A stretch of DNA of 64,000 nt. Origin: Candidatus Aquiluna sp. XM-24bin5. GTDB taxonomy: Bacteria > Actinomycetota > Actinomycetia > Actinomycetales > Microbacteriaceae. The notes under the pieces are model-generated. The model ran no database searches, was not told where the DNA came from, and saw nothing but the letters and a program-made list of their open reading frames with translations. The DNA lies in the NCBI GenBank assembly GCA_003149555.1, contig QCWE01000001.1, positions 336,546 to 400,545 of the forward strand. The letters are read 5' to 3'. This document shows positions 29,246 to 37,891 of the stretch, piece after piece (positions within the stretch are counted from its first letter, which is position 1; the number at the start of each line of letters is the position of its first letter). Both the position numbers and the translations under genes were made by a program.

Positions 29246-29902
29246 CTGACTGCTCCCTGCCAGGGCAGATTTTCTGAGTTCGAGAACACGTGAAGCACGG
29301 TCTGCCGACCCAAAAACGGCACTTCCTGCGACGAATGTGTCGGCACCGAGCTTTGCCAACTCGCCAATGTTGTCGTCAGTAACCCCGCCATCTACTTGGA
29401 GAGCGATTTCAAACTTTGAGCCTGAGATAAGTCGTCTTGCCTCAGCAATTTTTGGAAGTGTCTCGTGAATAAGCGGCTGCCCGCCAAACCCGGGCTCGAC
29501 TGTCATCACCAGGAGCATGTCGATCTCCTCTAGTAGGCCGCTAATTCGCTCCACAGGGGTTTTTGGCTTAATGGCTATTGCCGCCCTTACACCCATGCCA
29601 CGAAGCCTTCTGCAAGTGGCAACTGGATCTCTCGAGGCTTCAAGGTGGATGGTTACGGACTCTGGCCCTAATTCTGCGTACTTTGCCGCCTCTAGATCAA
29701 CGTTTTCAATCATCAGGTGGATGTCGGTCGGAATTGGGGATAGCTGAATCATGCGCTCAACTACGGGCAGCCCAAAGGTCAGGTTCGGAACGAAGTGGTT
29801 ATCCATGACATCGAGGTGAGCGGCGTCTGCTGAACTAATGGCGGCCAGCTCCGTCTCAATGTTGCCAAAGTCTGCTGACAGAAGTGATGGGTGGATGTGC
29901 AC
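29243..29902 (-). CDS. rpe: Ribulose-phosphate 3-epimerase
   Basis: Pentose phosphate pathway: interconverts ribulose-5-P and xylulose-5-P. 219 residues, TIM barrel. HPSLLSADF, metal and acid residues in [16 protein letters not shown] (near 30), VEPGFGGQ and QVDGGV near 170. GTG start at 29902, no SD, with TAGGCT six bases upstream. Confidence 0.97.
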   Translation of the reverse strand: MHIHPSLLSADFGNIETELAAISSADAAHLDVMDNHFVPNLTFGLPVVERMIQLSPIPTDIHLMIENVDLEAAKYAELGPESVTIHLEASRDPVATCRRLRGMGVRAAIAIKPKTPVERISGLLEEIDMLLVMTVEPGFGGQPLIHETLPKIAEARRLISGSKFEIALQVDGGVTDDNIGELAKLGADTFVAGSAVFGSADRASRVLELRKSALAGSSQ

Positions 29903-29908
29903 GTCTAA

Positions 29909-29914
29909 AGCCTA
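29909..29914 (-). promoter_or_regulatory. Predicted -10 element of leaderless rpe
   Basis: TAGGCT on the minus strand; TAG is the rsmB stop codon. Six bases (TTAGAC) separate it from the rpe GTG. Confidence 0.55.
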
Positions 29915-31228
29915 TTTCTTTCTCAGTGCCGCTATGAACATAGCGTCTGTCCCGTGGACGTGCGTCCACAACTGAACAGTTTTCCTTTTCTGATTTAGGG
30001 CTAGTTTCGGCGAAAGTTTCGTCATGACTGGCTTGATGTCAAGCAGCTCGAAATCGCGGTGCTTTGCAAGCGCATCTTGAACTGGCGTAACCGTTTCCTC
30101 AACCAAGGGCGAACAGGTTGCATAAACGACAACGCCTCCCGGCTTTAGAGCCTTGTATGCGGCCTCCAAAAGCTCCCGTTGAACCGAGGTGAGGCTTGCT
30201 AGCTGATCCTGCTTTTTACGGTGTCTGGACTCTGGCTTCCTCCGCACCGACCCAAGTCCAGAGCAGGGCGCATCAAGCAACACCGTGTCGTAGTGACCGA
30301 CCTTGGCGTCTTGGCCCGGTGCAACAATGACATTTGCAATTGAGTTGTCCCCCAGCGCGTCTCTAACGAGCCGCGCCCTGTGTTCCTGAGGTTCCATGCA
30401 ATCCAAGCCTCCTCGGCTTGGCCTGATGCGGCCCTGAAGGATTGCGGATTTCCCGCCAGGCCCACTGCACATGTCTAGCGTGCTCCCACCCATGTCGCCG
30501 AGCTCAGAAGCTACCAATGCCACCAATTGCGAGCCCAGGTCTTGGACCCGAATGTTTCCAAGCTCAAGGAACGGCTCGGGGTTTCCATCCACCGCGTAGC
30601 CAATAGGAGACTGATCACTGAGATTGAGTCCTTGGTCCTTGAGTGCAGCGGCGGCAGCCTCGTCGGCAGCGGCAAGAAAGGTCTCTGGAGTCTCATTATT
30701 CGACTCCAGCAGCCGAGTTAGTTCATGCTCGCGGCCGTCTAGCCTCATTGACTCGCGCAGTGCTTCGATCACCCAGGCTGGATGTGAATAGGTGATTGCA
30801 AGCCGATTAGTATCCGAATTGTCGCGGCAGATCTCCTCTACGAGTGATTCGAGTCCAGCTCGCTCCGAATTTCTCAGGACAGCGTTCACCAGGCCGGCGG
30901 CTTTTGGCTCTAACGTCTTTGCAAGGTTTACAGTCTCATTGATTGCCGCGTGAACGGGTATGCGCATGCGAAAGAGTTGATGAAGCCCCAGTTGTAGAGA
31001 GCCCCGAACCTGGTCAGACAGGGTTTTCCCCTTGGTCAAATGGTCGATGATCGCGTCGTATTGAAGCTGCCATCTAAGCGATCCATAGCTCAGTTCTTGA
31101 ATCAGACCACGCTCAGAATCAGGCACGCTGTGTCGCGACAGCGTCTTTGGAAGTAGCAGGTTGATGTAGGAGTCACTCGAGTGAACTCGCATGAGTAGCT
31201 CATGAGCAATGAACCTCGAGTTAGCCAA
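29912..31228 (-). CDS. rsmB: 16S rRNA m5C967 methyltransferase (RsmB/Sun family)
   Basis: SAM-dependent RNA cytosine-C5 methyltransferase. 438 residues: N-terminal NusB-like RNA-binding domain (about 1-140) and C-terminal Rossmann methyltransferase. LDMCSGPGGKSAIL is the SAM loop; DAPCSGLGSVRR holds the release cysteine (motif IV) and YATCSPLVEE the catalytic cysteine (motif VI). Start TTG at 31228 overlaps the fmt stop by 8 bases with AAAGAG upstream. It forms the conserved fmt-rsmB pair. Confidence 0.94.
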   Translation of the reverse strand: MANSRFIAHELLMRVHSSDSYINLLLPKTLSRHSVPDSERGLIQELSYGSLRWQLQYDAIIDHLTKGKTLSDQVRGSLQLGLHQLFRMRIPVHAAINETVNLAKTLEPKAAGLVNAVLRNSERAGLESLVEEICRDNSDTNRLAITYSHPAWVIEALRESMRLDGREHELTRLLESNNETPETFLAAADEAAAAALKDQGLNLSDQSPIGYAVDGNPEPFLELGNIRVQDLGSQLVALVASELGDMGGSTLDMCSGPGGKSAILQGRIRPSRGGLDCMEPQEHRARLVRDALGDNSIANVIVAPGQDAKVGHYDTVLLDAPCSGLGSVRRKPESRHRKKQDQLASLTSVQRELLEAAYKALKPGGVVVYATCSPLVEETVTPVQDALAKHRDFELLDIKPVMTKLSPKLALNQKRKTVQLWTHVHGTDAMFIAALRKK

Positions 31229-32135
31229 GGGTTACTCTTTCTTGCAACCCACGGAACCAATCAAGAGCATTCATTGCCCGCTTTCCCGCTGGCTGCAAAA
31301 GTTGGAGCTGAAGCCTTGTGCCTTTTCCGCAGGTCACTAGAACTTTCTCGCCAGAGAGTTCAACGCTCCCAACCACGCTCTCTTTGTCCTCGAGAGAGGA
31401 CCAATCAATGCTGCCGACTGATTTGGCCCGTAGGATTCTGATCGACTCACCCGCTGACTCTGTCCACGCAACAGGCTCGGGATTCATGGCCATCACCTTG
31501 CGCGCAATGACATCAGCGGACTCAGTAAAGTCAAGCCGCGCATCGGCCCGGCTCAGTTTGGGGGCATAGCTCGGCTCACCTTGCTGGGGAAGAGCCGCCG
31601 CCGGCGCCTCCAAAAGCTCAAGGGCAAGCTCAGCACCCTCCTTAGCAAGGATTGGAAGCATCTCCGCGGCAGTTTGCTCACTGTCGAATGTTTTGGGAAT
31701 CGTCCCGACTATGTCACCGGTGTCCATGCCCTCATCGAGCTTGAAAATCGTCAGCCCCTGTCCATCGGAGTGCATGATCGAATGCTGGAGGGGAGTAGCG
31801 CCACGCCATTTTGGCAGCAGGCTGAAGTGTAAATTCCACCACTCCAACAACTCCAGGGCGGCCTTAGGTAGCAACGCACCGTAGGCAACAACAAAACCCA
31901 GTTCGGCTTCCTTTGACCGGATTCTTTCGATCTCAACTTGGCCAATCCGGCTGGTTTTCAGTGTTTCGATGCCCATTTCTGCCGCCAGGTCGGCAACTGG
32001 TGATGGCGTCATAACCTTCTTTCGCCCAACTGGAGCATCTGGGCGAGTGATAACCAGGGCTATCTCGTGGTTTGCGGCTAGCTCCCTAAGTGCCACGGCC
32101 GCCACATCCGGAGTTCCCGCAAAGATCAGCTTCAT
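31221..32135 (-). CDS. fmt: Methionyl-tRNA formyltransferase
   Basis: Formylates Met-tRNAfMet for initiation. 304 residues. The N-terminal formyltransferase domain has NLHFSLLPKWRGATPLQ (catalytic N and H) near residue 105, and DEGMDTGDI with the catalytic Asp near 140. The C-terminal OB-like tRNA-binding domain follows. ATGA overlap with priA. def is not in the window. Confidence 0.97.
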   Translation of the reverse strand: MKLIFAGTPDVAAVALRELAANHEIALVITRPDAPVGRKKVMTPSPVADLAAEMGIETLKTSRIGQVEIERIRSKEAELGFVVAYGALLPKAALELLEWWNLHFSLLPKWRGATPLQHSIMHSDGQGLTIFKLDEGMDTGDIVGTIPKTFDSEQTAAEMLPILAKEGAELALELLEAPAAALPQQGEPSYAPKLSRADARLDFTESADVIARKVMAMNPEPVAWTESAGESIRILRAKSVGSIDWSSLEDKESVVGSVELSGEKVLVTCGKGTRLQLQLLQPAGKRAMNALDWFRGLQERVTLG

Positions 32136-33934
32136 GAGTTCAAGGCTCTCATGTCGTCCATCACTACCTTCAACCCTCTCCGATTTCCTGAAGAGGTGTG
32201 TCTTGCCACGGCTTTGACCGCGACGGCCCTGAGGGCTTTCGACACCTCCGCTCCTTGGGAGTATTTGAACTTGATCAACGCCTTTCCCCCGACGTTGCGA
32301 AGTACTTCTGCTCCCCCGGCAGTTGCTTTCGAGACTGCCTCTTCGATCACCTTCGGAGCCCCCTCCAGGGATGCAATTCGAACACTTGGAGGCAAGCCGA
32401 GCGATGTAGTGTCGGCCAAACCGGCTTTGGCAAGCTGCACGTGCTGCCAGAGCGCAAGCGGTTGGCCGAGATGCTTGCCAAGTCCTTCAAATACCGCCCT
32501 CCCCTCTGGCGCAAGTAGTTCCAAGGCTTCGGTCCAATCCCTCATGGCTAATTGCTCTGCTGTCAGATGCTGCATTGATAGCCAGACGTCGCAGTCGAGT
32601 ACAAGCAAACCTGAGTAGCCCCCCAATAACCGAGGAGCGGATCCTGGCGTTGCTACAACGATTACGTTTGGCTTCTCTGAGACAGTGGGTACCTTCTCTG
32701 CGGTGGCTTCATAAACCGTCGCATTCGGAAACGCTTTTCCGATCTCGGCAACCGTTCTGAGACTGCCGGTCCTCCCGCGTTTCAGGTTTGAACTGTTGCA
32801 GTCTTGACAGCTGGTGTGCAGGGTTGAGCAGATTCGGCATTGAAACTTACCTGCCTCAGGCTCCCAGATGAACCCGCCACAGCTGCAGCGTTGCCTTTCT
32901 CCGCAAGCCTGACAGTAGGCAGCGGCAGAGGAGCCCTTCCTGGGCAAGAGAACCAAAAGCGGACCACTCTTTATGGAAGCCTTCGCCATGTCGAAGCTTG
33001 CCGCCTCGAAACGAAGGCCGGGTTCAGTGAAGGATATCCGGGGAGGCGGAGACGTTTGGCCCCTCTCAATCAGATAGCCAATTTCAACAAGGCGCTGCAG
33101 CTCCAGCGACCGGTATGGCGCAGCGAACAGCAGGCTAGCTTTATCTCCAGCCCTCATTAGAGCTAGTTCTCTGGTGTGGGTATTGGGAGAGCCCTGTTCG
33201 CGCCAGCTGTCATCCAAATCATCTGCAAGGCAAATTAGCCCAAGGTTTGCCACTGGTGCGTAAATGGCACTCCTGGTTCCTATCACCACTTGCGTTGCTC
33301 CCAGCAGCGAGTGAAACGCTTTGAAGCGTTCTGAGCGCTTTTGGTTTGGACTTATTTCAACTGGCGCTAAACCAATCTCATCGCAGGTGATTCTCAGCAG
33401 CTCAAGATCACTGACCTCTGGGACTAGTAGTAAAGCCGAGTGCCCTTGGGAGATGGTCTCCTTGGCCCGCTCAGCAAAGACTTTCATCCAGGTTGGGCAC
33501 AAGATTTTGCCCACACTCTCCTGACGACCACTTGAAAGGGCGACCTCCCTGAAGACCTCAGATGGGAATGCTTCCAGAGAAGTTTCCGGAGCTTCAATAG
33601 CCGTCCTTGCCATGTGGTCAGGCACTGCGGCATCAAGTATCTCCCCGATGGCAACGCATTGCCGGTTTGCCACTTCACGAGCAAAGTCATAAATCTCTCG
33701 AGTAAGCGGCGGCCTATCACCAACCATTTCAACAAGAGACGAAGTGGCGAACTCACTAGAGTCCAACAGCTCGACTACAAACCCCGTCTGTTTAGTCTTG
33801 GACCGCCCGATGAAGAAACTAACCCGGCTGCCAAAAGCAATGCTGCTCTCAAGTTCGCTGGGAACGATGAAGTCGAACTGCCTATCTAGTTGCAGCAGTT
33901 TTGACTCTACGACCACCCGCGCGAAGCGAGGCAT
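32132..33934 (-). CDS. priA: Probable primosomal protein N' (PriA), helicase motifs lost
   Basis: Replication restart factor family. 600 residues, shorter than E. coli PriA (732). The N-terminal 3'-DNA-binding domain (RVVVESKLLQLDRQFDF) and the zinc domain with eight cysteines (CQAC, CSC, CRIC, CQDC, about residues 345-385) are clear. There is no Walker A GxxGxGKT where it should be (near 150-175), and DEAD reads LADDLDDSW. This agrees with the known actinobacterial PriA type predicted to lack ATPase activity, so it may act as a loading platform only. ATG follows directly on the metK TAG, with CAGGA upstream. Confidence 0.9.
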   Translation of the reverse strand: MPRFARVVVESKLLQLDRQFDFIVPSELESSIAFGSRVSFFIGRSKTKQTGFVVELLDSSEFATSSLVEMVGDRPPLTREIYDFAREVANRQCVAIGEILDAAVPDHMARTAIEAPETSLEAFPSEVFREVALSSGRQESVGKILCPTWMKVFAERAKETISQGHSALLLVPEVSDLELLRITCDEIGLAPVEISPNQKRSERFKAFHSLLGATQVVIGTRSAIYAPVANLGLICLADDLDDSWREQGSPNTHTRELALMRAGDKASLLFAAPYRSLELQRLVEIGYLIERGQTSPPPRISFTEPGLRFEAASFDMAKASIKSGPLLVLLPRKGSSAAAYCQACGERQRCSCGGFIWEPEAGKFQCRICSTLHTSCQDCNSSNLKRGRTGSLRTVAEIGKAFPNATVYEATAEKVPTVSEKPNVIVVATPGSAPRLLGGYSGLLVLDCDVWLSMQHLTAEQLAMRDWTEALELLAPEGRAVFEGLGKHLGQPLALWQHVQLAKAGLADTTSLGLPPSVRIASLEGAPKVIEEAVSKATAGGAEVLRNVGGKALIKFKYSQGAEVSKALRAVAVKAVARHTSSGNRRGLKVVMDDMRALNS

Positions 33935-35122
33935 CTATCGTCCTGCAGCCTCGCGGAGAGCATCCGCCCGATCAGTCTTTTCCCAGCTGAACTCTTCTAG
34001 CTCACGGCCAAAGTGTCCGTAGGCTGCAGTTTTTGAAAATATCGGTCTCTTGAGGTCTAAATCGCGAATTATGGCCGCTGGCCTGAGGTCAAATACCTCC
34101 ATGACGGCCTTTTGAATTACTTCAACTTCGACCTTCTCGGTTCCAAAACACTCGACAAACACAGCGACCGGTTTTGCGACACCGATTGCGTATGCAACCT
34201 GAAGTTCCACTCGGTCTGCCAACCCAGCCGCTACAACATTCTTCGCTACCCAGCGCATGGCGTATGCAGCTGAGCGGTCAACTTTTGAAGGGTCTTTACC
34301 ACTGAAGGCTCCACCGCCATGCCTTGCCATCCCGCCATAGGTGTCAACGATTATCTTTCGACCGGTAAGGCCGGCATCGCCCTGCGGACCACCAATCACA
34401 AAGCGTCCTGACGGGTTGATGATGTAGCGAACGTTTGAGGTGTCGAGCTTGCTCTCAGCGAGTACCGGAGCTATCACTTTGTCCAATACGAGGCTTGCCA
34501 GCTCATCTTGGGCAACGTCAGCATGGTGCTGCGTCGACAACACAACGGTGTTGATGGCGACGGGAGTGTTTCCGTCGTAATCAACTGAGACCTGAGTCTT
34601 TCCATCTGGCCTGAGGACACCGTTATCGAGCTCTCGCCGGACACGACTGAGATTCTCGGAAATTCTGTGAGATAGCAGGATTGGAGCGGGCATAAGAGTG
34701 TCAGTCTCGTTGGTTGCGTAACCGAACATCACGCCCTGATCGCCCGCTCCCAGTTTGCTGATCTCGTCCTGTTCACCGGCTCGAGCCTCTAGTGCATCAT
34801 CGACACCACCCGCGATGTCTGGTGACTGAGCTCCAATGGAGACAGAGACTCCGCAAGAGTTGCCGTCGAAGCCGATGTCAGAGCTTGTGTAGCCGATGTC
34901 AAGAATTTTTTGCCGGACAAGCTGAGGTATCTCAACGTAGCTGGAGGTAGTGACCTCACCGGCAATGTGAACCAGTCCGGTTGTAACCAGAGTCTCCAAA
35001 GCCACCCGAGCATCTGGATCCTGGTCCAGCATGGCGTCGAGGATGGTGTCGGAGATCTGATCGCAGATCTTGTCTGGATGACCCTCTGTGACCGATTCCG
35101 AAGTAAATGTTCTTAGCGTCAT
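33935..35122 (-). CDS. metK: S-adenosylmethionine synthetase
   Basis: Makes SAM from methionine and ATP. 395 residues. [16 protein letters not shown] at the start, [12 protein letters not shown] near residue 118 and [19 protein letters not shown] near 270 are the family signatures with Mg2+/K+ and phosphate ligands. It lies 22 bases after coaBC, so there is no room for a SAM riboswitch. TACACT eight bases upstream of the ATG might be a promoter. Confidence 0.98.
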   Translation of the reverse strand: MTLRTFTSESVTEGHPDKICDQISDTILDAMLDQDPDARVALETLVTTGLVHIAGEVTTSSYVEIPQLVRQKILDIGYTSSDIGFDGNSCGVSVSIGAQSPDIAGGVDDALEARAGEQDEISKLGAGDQGVMFGYATNETDTLMPAPILLSHRISENLSRVRRELDNGVLRPDGKTQVSVDYDGNTPVAINTVVLSTQHHADVAQDELASLVLDKVIAPVLAESKLDTSNVRYIINPSGRFVIGGPQGDAGLTGRKIIVDTYGGMARHGGGAFSGKDPSKVDRSAAYAMRWVAKNVVAAGLADRVELQVAYAIGVAKPVAVFVECFGTEKVEVEVIQKAVMEVFDLRPAAIIRDLDLKRPIFSKTAAYGHFGRELEEFSWEKTDRADALREAAGR

Positions 35123-35130
35123 AGACGCAA

Positions 35131-35136
35131 AGTGTA
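35131..35136 (-). promoter_or_regulatory. Possible -10 element of metK
   Basis: TACACT on the minus strand in the 22-base coaBC-metK gap, eight bases before the ATG. No SD is seen, so a leaderless or nearly leaderless mRNA is possible; spacing is two bases longer than in the main group. Confidence 0.35.
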
Positions 35137-35144
35137 GTAACTGG

Positions 35145-36281
35145 CTAAGACAATTGCTCGGCGACTAGCCTCAAGATTTCCTTTGCAACCTTGCGCTTAG
35201 ATCCCGACAGTTCAACCGTGCTGTCTGCAGTCACAAACTGGACAGTTGTGTCATCGCTCTCGAGCGAGTCCGCTCTATTCGCAACTATGGCCCTAACACC
35301 TTTTGCCTGGAGTTTGATTCTTGCAACAGAGAGAAGATCTTCTCCATCGTCAACGAGTGCAAATCCCACGGCAAACGAGGACGCGTTTGCCGCTGTGTAG
35401 GCGGCAAGTAGGTCCTGGGTTGTCTCAAGTTGAAGCTCTGGTACCTCATGACGACTGAGCTTTCCACTGTGCGGATTTGCCACCCTGAAGTCGCTTACAG
35501 CCGCAGCCATAATCAAAATGTCGCTCGCAGTCTCGAGAGCCTGCTCGAGCTCATCAACATTCTCAACGTGCACCACCTCAACACCTCTTGGTGTGCTGGG
35601 TAGGTTGCAGGCAATTAGCCTCACTGAGGCGCCGAGATCTCTCGCGGCGATGGCCAGTTCGATGCCTGTTTTACCTGATGAGCGATTTCCGATAAATCTG
35701 ACATTGTCAATGCGCTCCCTAGTGCCACCCGCTGTAACGGTGACCGTCTTTCCGGCTAGCGGACTGTTCGAAAATAGAAAGCTGACGATGTCTTCAACTT
35801 CAGGAAGCCTTCCGGGCCCAGAATCCTCTCCGGTCAATCTCCCTGATGCGGGCTCCATTACCCTTACGCCACGTGCCCTAAGCGTTTCCACATTCTCAAC
35901 GGTCGCAGCGTTCTGCCACATTTCGGTATGCATGGCGGGAACTACAACAACTGGAGCATGGGTGGCCAGCAGTGCATTAAGGAGCAGGTCGTCTGCGATT
36001 CCAGATGCGTAGCGCCCAAGGAAAGCGGCTGTGGCGGGAGCAACGACAATCAAATCGGCTTCCTGGCCAAGTTGGACGTGTCTGACGCTGGCTACATCGC
36101 CATAAAGATCGGGGTCGATGTTCTTGCCACTGAGTGCCTCTAATGTTGCATCGCCGATGAAGCGGAGGGCATTTTCAGTGGGTAAAGCGGTAACTTCGTG
36201 GCCGAGCTCACTCAGAGCTCGAAGCAGACCTGCCGCCTTGTAGGCAGCGATTCCGCCCGTGATGCCAAGCAGAATACGCAA
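35145..36281 (-). CDS. coaBC: Bifunctional phosphopantothenoylcysteine decarboxylase / synthetase
   Basis: Two steps of CoA synthesis: CTP-dependent joining of cysteine to 4'-phosphopantothenate (CoaB), then FMN-dependent decarboxylation (CoaC). 378 residues. CoaC half (1-175): [17 protein letters not shown] with the active-site His, PAMHTEMW, and [14 protein letters not shown]. CoaB half: [22 protein letters not shown] near 183 and [10 protein letters not shown]. The His and Thr variants in PAMH and SGRLTG are what actinobacterial CoaBC usually shows. Start TTG at 36281 with AGAAG seven bases before. Confidence 0.95.
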   Translation of the reverse strand: MRILLGITGGIAAYKAAGLLRALSELGHEVTALPTENALRFIGDATLEALSGKNIDPDLYGDVASVRHVQLGQEADLIVVAPATAAFLGRYASGIADDLLLNALLATHAPVVVVPAMHTEMWQNAATVENVETLRARGVRVMEPASGRLTGEDSGPGRLPEVEDIVSFLFSNSPLAGKTVTVTAGGTRERIDNVRFIGNRSSGKTGIELAIAARDLGASVRLIACNLPSTPRGVEVVHVENVDELEQALETASDILIMAAAVSDFRVANPHSGKLSRHEVPELQLETTQDLLAAYTAANASSFAVGFALVDDGEDLLSVARIKLQAKGVRAIVANRADSLESDDTTVQFVTADSTVELSGSKRKVAKEILRLVAEQLS

Positions 36282-36291
36282 TTTGTAACTT

Positions 36292-36540
36292 CTAGTCGGT
36301 CTTCTTGGTCAGCTTGCCCTGGTGAAGTTCGTGAAGGGCAATCGAGAGAGCCTTGTCGTCAATCGATGAATCAACCAGTGGACCTACGTAGTTGAACAGC
36401 GAACCCTCGTGAAGTGCCGAGTAGTACTCGTTGATCTGCCGAGCGCGCTTTGACGCGAAAATCACGAGCTCGTAGTTTGACTCGACCTTCTCGAGTAGTT
36501 CGTCGATTGGTGGGGCGATGATGCCTTCTGCCTGGGTCAT
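36292..36540 (-). CDS. rpoZ: RNA polymerase omega subunit
   Basis: Small subunit that helps fold and hold beta-prime. 82 residues. [28 protein letters not shown] is the conserved core and [20 protein letters not shown] the actinobacterial tail. ATGA overlap with gmk, as in the common gmk-rpoZ pair. Confidence 0.95.
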   Translation of the reverse strand: MTQAEGIIAPPIDELLEKVESNYELVIFASKRARQINEYYSALHEGSLFNYVGPLVDSSIDDKALSIALHELHQGKLTKKTD

Positions 36541-37091
36541 TTGCTTCTTTCTCTCACAGTCTCAACGATTTCTGCTGCGCATTTAGTCAGATTGTCGTTA
36601 GTGACTTGGTGTCTAAACTCTCCCGCTGCCTGAAGTTCCGAGCGGGCGGTGCCAAGTCTAGTTTGAATTTCCGATTCTGTCTCCGTTGCTCTTTCTCGCA
36701 GTCTGCGCTCGAGCTCTTCCCACGATGGTGGATGCACGAAAATCTCAATTGCATCTGGCTCATGGGAGCGAACTTGTCTGGCCCCCTGCAGGTCGATTTC
36801 GAGTACTAGGTGTTTGCCCGCATCCTCAGCACGCCCAAGTTCGCTCTTCGGGGTCCCATAGAGATGCAGACCGTGGACCTGTGCATGCTCTAGCAGCTCG
36901 TCCTGGGCAATCATCTGCTCAAAACGGTCCAGAGTGACAAAGTGGTAGTGGACACCATCGACCTCCCCTTCACGAGGCTCTCTAGTGGTAGCGGAGACGG
37001 AAAGCATGAAGTCTTGTTCCGTGCGAAGAATCTCACGGACAAGCGACCCCTTGCCCACGCCGGCCGGCCCCACGAGAACTACCAAACTCAT
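36537..37091 (-). CDS. gmk: Guanylate kinase
   Basis: GMP to GDP. 184 residues. P-loop at 8-16 (GPAGVGKGS), GMP-binding [19 protein letters not shown] near residue 33 and the lid region [21 protein letters not shown] overlap with pyrF. In many actinobacteria mihF lies between pyrF and gmk; here there is no room for it. Confidence 0.96.
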   Translation of the reverse strand: MSLVVLVGPAGVGKGSLVREILRTEQDFMLSVSATTREPREGEVDGVHYHFVTLDRFEQMIAQDELLEHAQVHGLHLYGTPKSELGRAEDAGKHLVLEIDLQGARQVRSHEPDAIEIFVHPPSWEELERRLRERATETESEIQTRLGTARSELQAAGEFRHQVTNDNLTKCAAEIVETVRERSK

Positions 37092-37891
37092 AGTTGCGAC
37101 TTTAGCTTCTCAATGGAGCGTATGAGCTCCTGCGGACCGGCTTCGGTGGCAGCGCGCGAGACGTTGCAAATGACCCTTTTGGAGCTTGCTCCAAAGACAT
37201 CCTCCATCTCATCGAGCTTCGCCCCTTGGAACCCATAGCCCGGCGCGAGGATCGGTATCCCCACGTCAGTCGTGGCGACAGATTCGAGCCCAAGCTCCTT
37301 GAGATCCTGTGTTGCACCAATCACAACACCGCAGCTGGGGCCTAGTTTTCGGGCCTGGTCGACGACCTTTGAAGCAACTGTCCCACCGCCAAGCTTCGCC
37401 GTTTGTAGCTGCTTTGCTTCAGGGTTGGAGGTAGCGGCGAGCAGGAAAAGTCCAGCCCCTACATCTTCGGCATAGCCGAGTGTCTCTGCTAGTGATGTAG
37501 GACCGAGATAGGGAGATACGGTTAGTGCATCAGCACGAAGCGGTGAATCGTCACCAAAGAAGGCCTGGGCATACCCAAGCATGGTTGAACCAACATCACC
37601 TCTCTTGGCATCTGCTATGACCAGGAAGTCAGCATCTCGTGCCGCTTGCAACACTTCCTCGAGTGCCGCGTAGCCGGCAGCTCCAAACCTTTCAAAGAAG
37701 GCGACCTGTGGCTTCAGGATCCCAACTCGCCCCTCGGCGGCCTCCAAAAGCGTGAAAGCAAACTCCCGAATGCCATAGGGAGTATCTGGAAGCCCCCAGT
37801 CAATAAGTGTCTGCTCTGCCGGATCAATGCCGAGACATAGTGGTCCGAATTCGGTCCGTGCCTGCTCCAATTTCTCCAGATAGCTAGCCAA
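37088..37891 (-). CDS. pyrF: Orotidine-5'-phosphate decarboxylase (type 2)
   Basis: Last step of UMP synthesis. 267 residues, the longer type-2 form used by actinobacteria. [11 protein letters not shown] near residue 19, the catalytic D-K-D cluster in [12 protein letters not shown] near 93, and LAPGYGFQG for phosphate. Start TTG at 37891 overlaps the carB stop by 8 bases; AGAAGAAGG seven bases upstream is a good SD. pyrE and pyrD are elsewhere. Confidence 0.95.
   Translation of the reverse strand: MASYLEKLEQARTEFGPLCLGIDPAEQTLIDWGLPDTPYGIREFAFTLLEAAEGRVGILKPQVAFFERFGAAGYAALEEVLQAARDADFLVIADAKRGDVGSTMLGYAQAFFGDDSPLRADALTVSPYLGPTSLAETLGYAEDVGAGLFLLAATSNPEAKQLQTAKLGGGTVASKVVDQARKLGPSCGVVIGATQDLKELGLESVATTDVGIPILAPGYGFQGAKLDEMEDVFGASSKRVICNVSRAATEAGPQELIRSIEKLKSQL

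Noticed and set aside
35123..35144. SAM riboswitch before metK
   Set aside because: Only 22 bases between coaBC and metK, too short for any known SAM riboswitch.
35518..36012. 164-codon plus-strand open frame
   Set aside because: Antisense to coaBC, no SD or family match.
35145..36281. CoaBC with PAMH instead of PAMN and no Cys in the SGxLACG motif
   Set aside because: These are normal features of actinobacterial CoaBC.
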